Origin: Paroceanicella profunda
GTDB lineage: Bacteria > Pseudomonadota > Alphaproteobacteria > Rhodobacterales > Rhodobacteraceae
Assembly (NCBI RefSeq): GCF_005887635.2
Contig: NZ_CP040818.1
Location: forward strand, 3,874,501 to 3,938,500
Direction: 5' to 3'
DNA: 64,000 bases
Part shown: positions 9,777-20,916 of the stretch, in pieces
How positions within the stretch are numbered: position 1 is the stretch's first letter
Layout: the number at the start of each line of letters is the position of its first letter
Position numbers and translations under genes: made by a program
The notes under the pieces: model-generated
What the model was told of the DNA's origin: nothing
The model's input: the letters and a program-made list of their open reading frames with translations, nothing else
Databases searched by the model: none

Positions 9777-10684
9777 ATGCAGGGATCGGAACTCACCCGC
9801 GCCAAGGTGCGCTCGGCGCTGGTCTTCCTCGCGCCGATGCTCCTGGCGCTCGCCCTGGCGGCCGGCTGGCCGCTGGGGCGCACGCTGTGGTTCGCCTTCA
9901 CCGACGCCACCCTCACCGACACCGGCAGCTATGCCTTCGTCGGGTTCGAGAACTTCTGGAACCCGGACTGGGGCGGCCTGCTGGAGGACGCCAACTGGTG
10001 GACCGCGGTGGGCAACACGCTCTACTTCACCGTGCTTTCGGTGACGCTGGAGACCATCCTGGGCGTGGGAATCGCACTGGCGCTGGACGTGCCCTTCCGG
10101 GGCCGGGCCATCGTGCGCGCCGCGGTGCTCATCCCCTGGGCGATCCCCACCATCGTCTCGGCGAAGATGTGGGGCTGGATGCTGCATGACCAGTTCGGCC
10201 TGATCAACGATCTGGGCATGAAACTCGGCCTGATCGACCAGCCGGTGGCCTGGATGGCGAGTTCCGCCACCGCCCTCACCGCCATCGTGGCGGTGGACGT
10301 GTGGAAGACCACGCCCTTCATGGCGCTGCTGGTGCTCGCCGCCCTGCAGATGCTCCCGCGCGACATCTACGAGGCCGCGCGCATCGACGGCATCCACCCG
10401 GTGCGGGTGTTCTTCCGCGTCACCCTGCCGCTCATCCGCCCGGCGCTGATGGTGGCGGTGATCTTCCGCGGCCTCGACGCCCTGCGCGCCTTCGACCTCA
10501 TGTACGCGATGACCGGCAACAACGAGAGCACGATGACCATGTCGGTCTTCGCCCGCCAGCAGCTGGTGGATTTCCAGGACGTGGGCTACGGCTCCGCCGC
10601 CGCGGCGCTGCTGTTCGTGATGGTGGCCGTGCTCACCGCCGCGGTGCTCACGCTCGGCCGGGTGCGGCTGACGGGAGGTGTGCG

Positions 10685-10688
<4 letters not shown>
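9777..10688 (+). CDS. thuF: Sugar ABC transporter permease (MalF/ThuF type)
   Basis: 303 residues with six predicted membrane segments. The EAA loop reads [20 protein letters not shown] near residues 200-220, typical of the MalF side of carbohydrate importers. It starts nine bases after the thuE stop and overlaps the next permease by ATGA. With thuG it forms the transmembrane channel for the sugar delivered by ThuE. Confidence 0.86.
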
Positions 10689-11515
<827 letters not shown>

Positions 11516-11522
11516 CTGACAC

Positions 11523-12653
<1,131 letters not shown>

Positions 12654-12722
12654 GCGAGGCGCGATCAGGCAACCGCCGCGCAGGCCGGCCCCTCCCCCGG
12701 GGGCTGCGGCAGGCGCCGCCGT

Positions 12723-13064
12723 TCAGGGTGCGGCGAGGTAGGAGGCGACGGCGAGGAAGCCAAGCCCTATCAGCAGCATGAGCGCCTCCATCCACAGGCT
12801 GCGCGCCCGCGGGGTGCCGCGGCGGCGGGCGCGGATGCTGGCATATCGCCCCACGCCGCCGCACAGCGCCAGCGTGCCGGACACCGTGGCCAGCCACAAC
12901 GCGCTCTGGCCGCTGTAGCGGTCATCACTCACCGCCCCGGCCAGCAGGAAACCCGCGCAGGGCATCAGGGCAATCGCGGTGAGCAGCGCCAGCCATCCCG
13001 AACTCCGGGCGAATGTCGGCAGCAGGAAGAGCAATGCGGCAATGGAAAGAACCGGCGCGTACAT
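12723..13064 (-). CDS. Small hypothetical membrane protein
   Basis: 113 residues with about four hydrophobic stretches (near 5-15, 22-40, 52-66 and 90-110) and a basic loop RARRRGTPRARSLW before the last. The ATG at 13064 is preferred over the GTG at 13070 because GAGG lies five bases upstream of it. It is convergent with thuK. No family recognised. The hydrophobic pattern and consistent coding frame make it a likely real inner-membrane protein of unknown function. Confidence 0.5.
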   Translation of the reverse strand: MYAPVLSIAALLFLLPTFARSSGWLALLTAIALMPCAGFLLAGAVSDDRYSGQSALWLATVSGTLALCGGVGRYASIRARRRGTPRARSLWMEALMLLIGLGFLAVASYLAAP

Positions 13065-13645
13065 GGTCACCTCTGTCTGGAAGGCAACCGCGCTGCACGC
13101 AGGCGCCGCCTCCTCACCCCCCGGGTCGCACCGGCGCCCTGTCCGGGAACCGGGGGGCAGCGCCCCGCGCGCGCATCACGCAATGGCCAGACTAACCGAT
13201 CGTGGAGATTTCGCCAGTCCTCGCGACCGCACGCGCGGCCCACGCGAGACGGGCACGGCCCTGGCAAGATGGGCACGGCCCACGCGAGACGAGCGCCCTC
13301 CCCGCGCGGCGGGGCCCGGTCCGGGCAGGACAGCCGCGGCCAGGCAGCACGGGCCCGGTCCCGGCGCGGCCAACTCCTCCACCCGGGAAGAACGGACGTG
13401 GCCAGACAGAATAGGCACGGGCGCGCACGACAGTCCGGGTCGGGCACGACAGTTCCGGGCGCGCACGACAGTCCCCGGCGGGTACGACAGGTACGGCGGG
13501 CAGGACAAGCCAGACCGGCACGGCCGGCGCGACAGCCCTGTCCACGCAGCGCGGGCGCGGCCCGCCCCGGGCAGGAGCGGGCCGCGCGTGGAAGATCCGG
13601 CCGGCACGGGTGCGGGGAGCGGGCCGTGCCGGCCGGGGGCTGCTC
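13065..13645. repeat. Intergenic gap with degenerate 20-bp and 19-bp tandem repeats
   Basis: Two short arrays lie in this gap. At 13221-13300 four 20-bp units alternate forms such as CACGCGAGACGGGCACGGCC and CTGGCAAGATGGGCACGGCC. At about 13421-13510 units spaced exactly 19 bp share the word ACGACAG (at 13427, 13446, 13465 and 13484), followed by a diverged copy near 13502. Open frames across the gap are repeat artefacts. The gap lies between the divergent start of the small membrane protein gene and the 3' end of the acyltransferase gene. Confidence 0.6.
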
Positions 13646-14881
13646 CTATTCCGGGCCCGGCGCATAGGCCGCGCGCAGAGGGCCCGTCCGGACGGCCGGT
13701 GCCATGCGCGGCCCGGCCGCCACCGCGCCCCGTGCCGGGCGGCGGCTGCGGCGCAGCGGGGCGCCGTTGAACAGGAACAGCATGAGCCGCGACTGCGCGA
13801 TGGCCTCGTGCAACAGCAGCGGCAGGACGATCCCCACGCAGCACAGCGCGAGGAATTCGAGGAACACGTTGCCCTCCACCGTGGTCAGCCACGCCCCCAT
13901 CAGGCAGACGACGGGCATGTGGAACAGGTAGATGGTGTAGGACGCCCGGCTCATCCGCGAGACAAGCCGGTTCTCCCGGTTGCAATACCGCCGGAACAGC
14001 CGCATCAGCTCGAAGGACACCAGCACGGAGAGCACCGCGGAGGTGGAGTACCACAGCAGCTTGCTGATCTCGCCGGGCTGGTTGAACGCCGTCGCGCAGC
14101 CCAGTGCCATCACGCCGGTGATCACGAAGCGGCTGCGCCCCGCCTCGGTGAGGTCCAGATAGCGGAACAGGAACCCGGTGGCGAAATAGGGCAGGAACAG
14201 CGCCCAGGCCTCCAGGTTCACGATGCCGAACAGGCGGAAGTCGAACCCGGTCAGCCGCTCCACGCCGTAGGTGCCCAGCCGCACCGCGAGCGTGTAGAGC
14301 ATGATGCCCACGCAGAACACGTAGAGATTCACCGGCCGCGCGGTGAGCTGTCGGAGCCCGCGCAGCGCGGCACTGTCGCGCAGGCTGTGCAGCGTGGCCG
14401 CGACGAGGAAGTAGAACACCAGCGCATAGAGGAACCACAGGTGGCCGACCCAGTTCTGGTTCACCTGCCGCAATTCGTGCAGGTATCCGGGCAGGATCAC
14501 GCCATCCGCCTCGCCCGAGGCGCGGAAATACTGGTGGGCCAGCATCACCACCGGGCTGATGAGCAGCGTGGCCACCGCCAGCGGCACCAGCAGCCGGGTG
14601 AGGCGCGACATCGTCCAGGCCCGGGTCGACATCTTGTGCAGCGTCAAGAAGGCCAGGATGCCGGAAATCATGAAGAAGGCCGGCATGCGGAAACTGTTGA
14701 TGAGGGAGGCGAAGTAGGTGAGCAACGCGCTCTTGTCATCTGAATGGATGAACCACTCCGTTCCCTGTGAATAGATGAGCGCCGCGTGATAGGGCACCCC
14801 GAGCGTCATCAGGAAGGCGCGCATCCAGTCGATGTGATGCATGCGCGGCTTGCCCGGCGCCGTCGCCGACGGTGAGGTCAT
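13646..14881 (-). CDS. Acyltransferase family 3 membrane protein
   Basis: 411 residues, about ten membrane helices. The N-terminal signature HIDWMRAFLMTLGVPYHAAL carries the conserved H/D/R pattern of the acyltransferase-3 family (OafA/NodX/OpgC). FRMPAFFMISGILAF near residue 62 is the second family block. Such enzymes move acyl groups onto envelope sugars or glucans at the inner membrane. The window also contains opgGH; a role in substituting those glucans is possible but not supported by proximity. The last 40 residues are low-complexity Arg/Ala/Pro and run into repetitive intergenic DNA. Confidence 0.8.
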   Translation of the reverse strand: MTSPSATAPGKPRMHHIDWMRAFLMTLGVPYHAALIYSQGTEWFIHSDDKSALLTYFASLINSFRMPAFFMISGILAFLTLHKMSTRAWTMSRLTRLLVPLAVATLLISPVVMLAHQYFRASGEADGVILPGYLHELRQVNQNWVGHLWFLYALVFYFLVAATLHSLRDSAALRGLRQLTARPVNLYVFCVGIMLYTLAVRLGTYGVERLTGFDFRLFGIVNLEAWALFLPYFATGFLFRYLDLTEAGRSRFVITGVMALGCATAFNQPGEISKLLWYSTSAVLSVLVSFELMRLFRRYCNRENRLVSRMSRASYTIYLFHMPVVCLMGAWLTTVEGNVFLEFLALCCVGIVLPLLLHEAIAQSRLMLFLFNGAPLRRSRRPARGAVAAGPRMAPAVRTGPLRAAYAPGPE

Positions 14882-16018
14882 GTCGTCATCCGCTTCCGAA
14901 AAGTTGCGATGTGGAACAGGGCGACGCGCCCGGCCGCAGCACGGCAGGGGACAGCGGCGCCGTCAGCACGCAACGGCCCAGGTCATCATGAAAAATGTGA
15001 AGAACTGGCAAATACGAACAGCAAGCATTCCGCGCGTAAGCTTTCGGGAACACTTCTATCGAAAAGCAAATCCGTACACGTGGCCGGCCGGGCAAACGCC
15101 CGGGGCATCCGCTCCCGTCATCGTCGATGACAGTTCACTGATCCCTGCAGGGTGGCTCCGGAACCGACCGGCACGACGCCCCTCATCCGCGGGATCTCCC
15201 CTCTCACCAGAATAGTTAAGAGGTATTTTTTCATAGTCAATTTAAATGAGAAATCTGCGGCGCCACCCCTCAAGGTTGTCCCGGACCGTTTATCGGCGGA
15301 TATTTGCCAGTGCTTTCAACCTTCAGGCATGTTTCTGCCGGATGCGCGCCAAGGTTGCAGAAATATGGAAACAGCCACTGGGCTTCGGGCGACGCCGTTC
15401 CCGGCATCGGGACAGCGGGCCGCGCGCTGCGCGGGCCGCCCGCGGGAGGGCGCGACATGGTGTCATCGCCCGGACCCTCGGGCCGGGGAGGCGGCGCATC
15501 GGCGCGCGGGAACCGATTCGCGGCCCGTGCCGCCGCGGCCCGGCACGGCGGCGCCCGCGCCGGCCCGGCCAGGCGCGGAACAGGCGCCGCGGCGCCGCCA
15601 CGGCCGCAGCCCCTTTCCACACCCCAAGGTTGAGGGATTTTGCCCAATACGTTGACAGGCAGCGCCCGAGGTGGATTAGTCTCGGTGACATGCCGTTATC
15701 GCACCCGGTGTCGAGTCGTTCTCCGGTCCGGTCCGACAGCGCAGAACGCACGGCTCCGGGAGGGAGACAGGTCGCCCAGCGCAGGGCCGCCGGACCACCC
15801 CCCCACCGAGCGAACGCCTGAAGCAGCGGCGCATGCACGCACCGCCGAGTAGTGTTTTTGAACAGGGCATGGAACGTGTGGAAAGAAGACGGACCGATGT
15901 GTCGCGCGTGTAGAGCGGGTCGCCTGTCCCGAACCCCGTCGGTGCTTCGCCGCCGCCGCGGGCCCGCCGCGCGGGCCGCACGACCGACACGCTCTCCGCC
16001 TCCGGCGCGGCCCTGCGC
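14882..16018. other. Long intergenic gap, no gene recognised
   Basis: About 1.1 kb between divergent genes. It contains an unusually AT-rich patch at about 15205-15270 within otherwise GC-rich DNA. A promoter-like TTGACA at 15652-15657 has TTAGTC 18 bases further on. GCGGGCCG words repeat near 15415-15440. Open frames here are Arg/Pro-rich and lack start signals. A regulatory RNA cannot be excluded, but I see no specific evidence for one. Confidence 0.4.
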
Positions 16019-18079
16019 ATGAGCGACACGCACCTCCTCCCGCCCGACTTCTCCGCGAGCCCCGTGATCGCCCGGGTGCGCCGCTCCGCGCTGGTCCTGG
16101 CCGCGATGGCCGCGGTGATCGCGCTGTTCACCCTGTTGCTGGGCTGGATAGCGGGCGTGCAGGCCCTGGTGCGCCTGGACCCGGATTTCCCCGCCATGGT
16201 TCCCGAAACCGCGCTGTGCATCATGCTCGGCGGACTCGGCGTGATATGGACGATCTGGAGGCCGCGACAGCTCGTGGTGCCGCAGGTCTGCGGCGGGCTG
16301 ATCCTTGTGCTGGTGGCCATGGCCCTCACCCAGCCCATCCGCACCATCGCCTTCCGCCCGCTGGACAGCATGTCCGTGGCCACCGCCCTGGCCAGCGTGC
16401 TGGTGGCCACGTGCCTGATGCTGCCGCGCGAGGGCGACCCGTCCCTCGCCCGGCTGCACACCACGCTGCAATCGCTCGGCCTGTCGGTGGTGATGGTGCC
16501 GGTGCTGGGATACATCTTCGACGCCGAAGCGCTGTTCGCGAATGCCGTCTACACCTCGATGGCCCTGCACACGGCGCTGGGGTTTCTCGCGCTCTTCCTT
16601 GCGCTGCTGTGCGAGCGGCCCGCCCAGGGCTGGGTGGGGGTGTTGCTGTCCCCCGAGCGCGGCAGCGAGATGGTGCGGCGCATCCTGCCGGTGATCATCT
16701 TCGGCCCGATCATCATGTGCAGCCTCACGCTCTACGCCACCTACCACGAATTCATGACGCCGAATTTCCGCCTGGCGGTGCTCACCTTCATGATGATCTG
16801 CGCCACCGGGGTGGCGGCGCTCCTCTTCGCGCACCAGACCAATCTCTCCGAGCGCCGGGCCGCGGCGGTGGAGGCCTCGCTGCGCCGCAGCGAACTGGCC
16901 CGCGCGCAGACGGAACTGGCCATGTCGCGCAGCCAGAAGGTAGAGGCCCTGGGAAAGCTGGTCGGCGGGGTGGCGCATGACTTCAACAATTCGCTGGCCG
17001 TGATCCTGGGAAATCTCGAGCTGCTGGAGGAGGATGACAGCGCCGCGGCGCGCCAGCGCTACATTTCGGAGGCCATTGCCGCCTCCAACAGCGCCGCCCA
17101 TCTCACCCGCCAGCTTCTGGCCTACGGGCGCCGGTCCCGGCTGGAATCCCTGCCCAACGTGCTTGACGATCTCATCACTCCCACGCTGGAGATGTTCCGC
17201 AGGGTGAACCCCGCGAACATCGAGATCGTCACCGACCTGGACACCGACCATGCCATCGTGATGCTCGACAGCGCCAACTTCCAGCAGGCGCTGCTCAACC
17301 TGCTCATCAACGCGCGTGACGCGATGCCGGCGGGCGGGCGGATCACCCTCTCCACCCGGGTGGAAACCCTCGCGCAGGAGAGCGTGGCGGGCTTCGACCA
17401 GTCGGAGGACCTGCCCCCCGGCACCTATGTCACCGTGAGCGTGCGCGACAACGGCACAGGCATGGACGCCGCCACGCTGAACCGCGCGGACGAGCCCTTC
17501 TTCACCACCAAGGGCATCCACGAGGGCACCGGGCTGGGCCTCTCCGTGGTGTCGGGCTTCTGCCGCCAGTCCGAAGGCGGCCTGCGCCTGCGCAGCGCCC
17601 CGGGGGCGGGCACCACGGTGTCGATGGCCTTCCCCCTCGCGCAATACGCGGACCCCCTGCCCGCCGTGCCGCGTCCCAGGCCCAGCGTGACCCCCGGGGC
17701 CGGCGCGGACATCCTCATCGTGGACGACGAGATCCGGGTGTCGCGCGTGATGGCGCGGCAGTTGCAGCTGGACGGCCACCGGGTGCGCATCGCCCTCAAC
17801 GCCGAGCAGGCGCTGAACGTGCTCAGCACCGAGGACGCCCCGGACCTGGTGCTCTCCGACCTGGTGATGCCCGGCGACATGCAGGGCCACGCGCTGGCCG
17901 AAACCATCCGCGAGCGCTGGCCGCAAACCCGGATCGTGCTGATGTCCGGCTACGAATCCGCGCGCCGACGCCGGGAGATCTTCGGGCTGCGCGACCTCGT
18001 CTTCCTGCAGAAGCCGGTGGACCGCGCCACGCTGCGCGCCACCGTCCTGCAGGCCCTCAACGGCGATGAGGCCGGCTGA
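16019..18079 (+). CDS. Hybrid sensor histidine kinase with C-terminal receiver domain
   Basis: 686 residues. The N-terminal third holds six to seven membrane helices (to about residue 275) and no recognisable periplasmic ligand domain. A short coiled coil leads to the phospho-acceptor box GGVAHDFNNSLAVILGNLEL (His near residue 320), then N, G1 (DNGTGMD) and G2 (GTGLGLSVVSGF) boxes of the ATPase domain. A receiver domain follows, with IVDDE, phospho-acceptor Asp in LVLSDLVMPG near residue 614, MSGY and LQKPV. The H-box is of the HDFNN class found in hybrid kinases. No partner regulator is adjacent, so the input and output are unknown. Confidence 0.88.
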   Translation: MSDTHLLPPDFSASPVIARVRRSALVLAAMAAVIALFTLLLGWIAGVQALVRLDPDFPAMVPETALCIMLGGLGVIWTIWRPRQLVVPQVCGGLILVLVAMALTQPIRTIAFRPLDSMSVATALASVLVATCLMLPREGDPSLARLHTTLQSLGLSVVMVPVLGYIFDAEALFANAVYTSMALHTALGFLALFLALLCERPAQGWVGVLLSPERGSEMVRRILPVIIFGPIIMCSLTLYATYHEFMTPNFRLAVLTFMMICATGVAALLFAHQTNLSERRAAAVEASLRRSELARAQTELAMSRSQKVEALGKLVGGVAHDFNNSLAVILGNLELLEEDDSAAARQRYISEAIAASNSAAHLTRQLLAYGRRSRLESLPNVLDDLITPTLEMFRRVNPANIEIVTDLDTDHAIVMLDSANFQQALLNLLINARDAMPAGGRITLSTRVETLAQESVAGFDQSEDLPPGTYVTVSVRDNGTGMDAATLNRADEPFFTTKGIHEGTGLGLSVVSGFCRQSEGGLRLRSAPGAGTTVSMAFPLAQYADPLPAVPRPRPSVTPGAGADILIVDDEIRVSRVMARQLQLDGHRVRIALNAEQALNVLSTEDAPDLVLSDLVMPGDMQGHALAETIRERWPQTRIVLMSGYESARRRREIFGLRDLVFLQKPVDRATLRATVLQALNGDEAG

Positions 18080-18109
18080 CACGCCCTGAGGCCGCATCCC
18101 CCGCCCAGG

Positions 18110-18340
18110 CCCCGCCGCCACTGGCGGCAGCCAAGGCTCCCCGGCGCCACCGGCGACAGGAATGTCTCCCACCGCAACCGGCGGCAAGCACGTCTCCTCA
18201 CCGCCACCGGCGGCCGCCACGTCCCCCACCGCCACCGGCGGCAAGCACGTCCCCCACCGCCACCGGCGGCCGCCATGTCCCCCACCGGCACCGGCGCGGG
18301 ACAGTCGCCCCGCCGCCACCAGTGGCAGGAAGGTCTTCCC
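18110..18340 (+). repeat. Tandem array of 28-29 bp hairpin units (8 copies)
   Basis: The word ACCGG (or ACTGG/ACCAG) recurs at 18120, 18149, 18177, 18206, 18234, 18262, 18290 and 18318, so steps are 28 or 29 bp. The core of most units is CCGCC-ACC-GGCGG, a 5-bp stem with a 3-base loop, followed by AAGCACGTCCCC or CCGCCACGTCCCC. The array starts about 40 bp after the stop of the histidine kinase gene. There are no spacers, so it is not a CRISPR array. The rest of the gap to 18574 is GC-rich with decayed similar words. Confidence 0.8.
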
Positions 18341-18574
18341 GGCGGGTGGCAGCGGAGGCTTGCCGGCGCTCCCGCCGGCCCCGACGGCCCGCCATGCGGC
18401 CCGATGGCCACCGCACCGCTCCTCCGGCCGGTCCGGCGCAGCACGGCGGCAGCCGGGCTGGCGGGAGTGTGCCCGCGGCGGGGACACGGTCTGGACATTC
18501 CGGCCCCGGGCCGTCAATTTCGAGGCATATCCGTCATCGCCCCGCCGGAGAGCCGCCTGTGCGCCGGATGAGCG

Positions 18575-19501
18575 ATGTCCAGCGCAAACACGCGCCCGCA
18601 GGGCCGCGCCCTCAAGGTCATGCTGCAGACGATGCCCAACCCCTCGCCCCAGGACGCTGCGGATCTCGCCACCGCTCCCGCCCGGACCGACGGTGCGCTG
18701 TCCGCCGCCGCGCGCAACCGCACGGCCGGCGCCGACGGGTTCCCCGACCCCGACACCTCCGGCTTCCTGCGCCTGAGAGCGGACAAGTCCGGGCGCGAGA
18801 CCCTCTCCGCCTGCGGCATCAGAATCGCGCCGGGGGCCGACCTGTCGAACACCGTGCTGCTGCACCCCGATCTCAGGCGCAGCCCGCTGAAGCTGGATTT
18901 CGGGCGCACCCGCGACAACCTGGTGGTGCTCGGCCATGCAAGGCGCATCTCCGGCGCGATGCATTTCACGGGGAACGCGAACACCTGCGTGCTCTACGGC
19001 TGCAAGATGCAGAAGGGCCGGCACGGCTCCTACACCCTCAGCCTGCGCGTCGTGGGCGAGGGCTGCACCTTCTACGCCGGGCCGAACACCACCATGGGCG
19101 GCGTGAACGCCTGGCTGCAGGGCGCGGCCAGCACCCTGCTGATCGGCGAGGATTGCATGCTCTCCTGGGACGTGATGCTGCGCACCGGGGACGCCCACAG
19201 CGTGATCGACGTGGGCAACCGCGAAGTCACCAACCTCGCGCGGGACCTGCTGATCGGCCCGCATGTCTGGCTGGGATACGATGTCCACGTGATGAAGGGC
19301 GTGGAGATCGGCGCGGGATCTCTCGTCAGCTCGATGTCGGTGGTCACCCGCAGCATTCCGCCGCTCACGGCCGCCGCCGGCATCCCCGCGAAACCGATCC
19401 GCTCCGGCACCACCTGGTCGCGCGCCGAGCACGCCACGCCCGAGCAGATCGAGGAGATCCTCGCCCGGCCCTACCTCGCCGTGCACGCCCCCGCCCCCTG
19501 A
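18575..19501 (+). CDS. Left-handed beta-helix (hexapeptide) acyltransferase-like protein
   Basis: 308 residues. The middle and C-terminal parts show hexapeptide-type turns, for example LLIGEDCMLSWDVMLRTGD and LLIGPHVWLGYDVHVMKGVE, ending in IPAKPIRSGTTWS, a common ending of the LbH acetyltransferase fold. His/Asp residues in RTGDAHSVIDV and the H in LIGPHVWLG could be catalytic. The first 60 residues are low-complexity, and an ATG at 18620 would remove 15 of them. Proteins of this type acylate sugars in surface polysaccharides. The substrate is unknown and no polysaccharide genes are adjacent. Confidence 0.72.
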   Translation: MSSANTRPQGRALKVMLQTMPNPSPQDAADLATAPARTDGALSAAARNRTAGADGFPDPDTSGFLRLRADKSGRETLSACGIRIAPGADLSNTVLLHPDLRRSPLKLDFGRTRDNLVVLGHARRISGAMHFTGNANTCVLYGCKMQKGRHGSYTLSLRVVGEGCTFYAGPNTTMGGVNAWLQGAASTLLIGEDCMLSWDVMLRTGDAHSVIDVGNREVTNLARDLLIGPHVWLGYDVHVMKGVEIGAGSLVSSMSVVTRSIPPLTAAAGIPAKPIRSGTTWSRAEHATPEQIEEILARPYLAVHAPAP

Positions 19502-19650
19502 GGCCGCGCGCCCTGGTCTCCTGCCCCGGCCGCGCCGTGCACAGGCGCGCTATTCTTTAACGCATCCGGTGCAAAATCAGGGTATACATGCAGGCAGGGG
19601 TTTGTCCGTGTGCGAACGGGATCGGGTGCGGAGTGAGGGAGCACATCCAG

Positions 19651-20091
19651 ATGACGGAGTACCAGAAATGGCTCGATACGATCAGTGCGAGCTACAAGGA
19701 CGGCGATTACGACACTTACGTTGAGTGCTTCGAGCTGCCGTTCACCGTGATTACCAACACCGCGAACATTCTTGTGACGGAGAAGGACGAGCTGCGGGCG
19801 GGCTTCGACGCGCTGTGCCACATGCTGCGCGGCGAGGGAATCACCGATTCGATCCGGATCGCCTCCAATGTCCGCAACCTCGGCCCGAACCTGATGATCG
19901 GCCGGTACGACACCCACCTGCTGCGCGGCGCCAACCGGGTGTTCGACCCGCTGCTGAGCGCCACCACCCTGCGGCGCAGCCCGGACGGGCAGTGGCGGGC
20001 CTGCAGCTTCACGCTGGATCTCGGGAATGCGCAGTGGCCCTTCTACACGCTGATGCTGCCGCAGACATCCGCCACGATCGTCGCCGCCTGA
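19651..20091 (+). CDS. NTF2-like (SnoaL-type) hypothetical protein
   Basis: 146 residues from the ATG at 19651, which has GGGAG eight bases upstream; a longer frame from 19588 adds an unlikely cysteine-rich leader. The pattern WLDTISASYKDGDYDTYVECFELPF, followed by a beta-rich second half (NLMIGRYDTHLL, DGQWRACSFTLDL), resembles the cone-shaped NTF2/SnoaL fold. Members may be small enzymes or ligand-binding proteins, so no function can be assigned. It is followed by a 7-bp hairpin. Confidence 0.62.
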   Translation: MTEYQKWLDTISASYKDGDYDTYVECFELPFTVITNTANILVTEKDELRAGFDALCHMLRGEGITDSIRIASNVRNLGPNLMIGRYDTHLLRGANRVFDPLLSATTLRRSPDGQWRACSFTLDLGNAQWPFYTLMLPQTSATIVAA

Positions 20092-20135
20092 TCCGGCCCC
20101 GCGGAGCCCTTCCGTGGATGATTGGCAGGCCTGAC

Positions 20136-20154
20136 GAGAGAGCATTACTCTCTC
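20136..20154 (+). terminator. Hairpin terminator-like element after the NTF2-like gene
   Basis: Perfect 7-bp stem GAGAGAG / CTCTCTC with loop CATTA, followed by TTGTC. It lies 44 bases after the stop codon. Confidence 0.45.
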
Positions 20155-20246
20155 TTGTCGAAATCGGCTAAGTGTCCGCCGACCGGGTGCCCACCGGTGC
20201 CGTGACTCGACTTCAACGCCACTCCGAGAGTTCACACCGCGCCGCA

Positions 20247-20615
20247 ATGGACACACAGAACGATCACCCTTACGACCCCCTCTCCGCCGGCGACCCCGCT
20301 CCGGACCCGGAGTCCGCCTGCGGACAGGGCGTGGACGACGCCAGCCTCTCCCGCAGCATCAGCCTGCTTGCCGGCGTCATGCAGCGCAGCCCCAAGGCCG
20401 TCGCCGGCTCGCGGGACGCGCTGATCGCCAGCCTGTCGGAGCAACTGGTCCGCATGCCGGGAGCAACGGGAACATCGCCCGAGGGGGCTGCCCCGCTGCC
20501 CCCCAGCATGACCCCCTGCCAGACGCCCCGCCCCCGCAAGACCGGCTGCAACGACGATCATTGCGGCCTGCAGATCGACGGTCACTGCTCCTTCGTCCGC
20601 CCCCCGACCGGCTGA
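20247..20615 (+). CDS. Hypothetical protein, doubtful
   Basis: A 122-residue frame from the ATG at 20247; a GTG at 20172 would extend it. The middle (SLSRSISLLAGVMQRSPKAVAGSRDALIASLSEQLVR) looks like a normal amphipathic protein segment. The tail contains CNDDHCGLQIDGHC, a possible metal-binding Cys/His cluster. No family is recognised. It ends about 50 bp before a long 7-mer microsatellite. It could be a real small gene or chance. Confidence 0.35.
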   Translation: MDTQNDHPYDPLSAGDPAPDPESACGQGVDDASLSRSISLLAGVMQRSPKAVAGSRDALIASLSEQLVRMPGATGTSPEGAAPLPPSMTPCQTPRPRKTGCNDDHCGLQIDGHCSFVRPPTG

Positions 20616-20666
20616 CATCCGTGCCGCCCCGGCCGGCCGCCGTCGCCTCGCGCCCGCTGGTCCCAC

Positions 20667-20860
20667 GGCTGGTGGCTGGTGGCTGGTGGCTGGTGGCTGG
20701 TGGCTGGTGGCTGGTGGCTGGTGGCTGGTGGCTGGTGGCTGGTGGCTGGTGGCTGGTGGCTGGTGGCTGGTGGCTGGTGGCTGGTGGCTGGTGGCTGGTG
20801 GCTGGTGGCTGGTGGCTGGTGGCTGGTGGCTGGTGGCTGGTGGCTGGTGGCTGGTGGCTG
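20667..20860 (+). repeat. Heptanucleotide microsatellite, 27.7 perfect copies
   Basis: GGCTGGT is repeated without error from 20667 to 20855 (27 copies), plus five more bases to 20860, 194 bp in all. The array begins about 50 bp after a doubtful ORF and ends 56 bp before the ATG of the MarR-GNAT gene. Seven is not a multiple of three, so any frame running through it cycles through three registers. Open frames across it (GGWWLVA repeats) are artefacts. Perfect identity indicates recent expansion by slippage. Confidence 0.95.
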
Positions 20861-20897
20861 TGAATGCCGCGCGGGCCGCTTGACCGCAAGATATTAT

Positions 20898-20911
20898 CTG
20901 ACGTAAGTCAG
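20898..20911. promoter_or_regulatory. Palindromic operator candidate before the MarR-GNAT gene
   Basis: CTGAC-GTAA-GTCAG, a perfect 5-bp inverted repeat, ends five bases before the ATG at 20917 and lies in the only AT-rich stretch of the gap. MarR regulators commonly bind such sites at their own promoters. Confidence 0.5.
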
Positions 20912-20916
20912 GTATC

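Noticed and set aside
15652-15682. Sigma-70 promoter at 15652
   Set aside because: TTGACA is exact, but the -10 partner is poor and no gene follows for over 300 bp, so it is mentioned only in the gap entry.
15323-19486. Open frame of 1387 codons on the minus strand
   Set aside because: It runs antisense through the hybrid kinase and acyltransferase genes and through a repeat array. Its composition is His/Arg/Gly/Ala-rich, a shadow of high-GC coding on the other strand.
20679-20906. Tandem GGWWLVA protein frames
   Set aside because: They are the three readings of the perfect 7-mer microsatellite, with no start context and no independent coding sequence.
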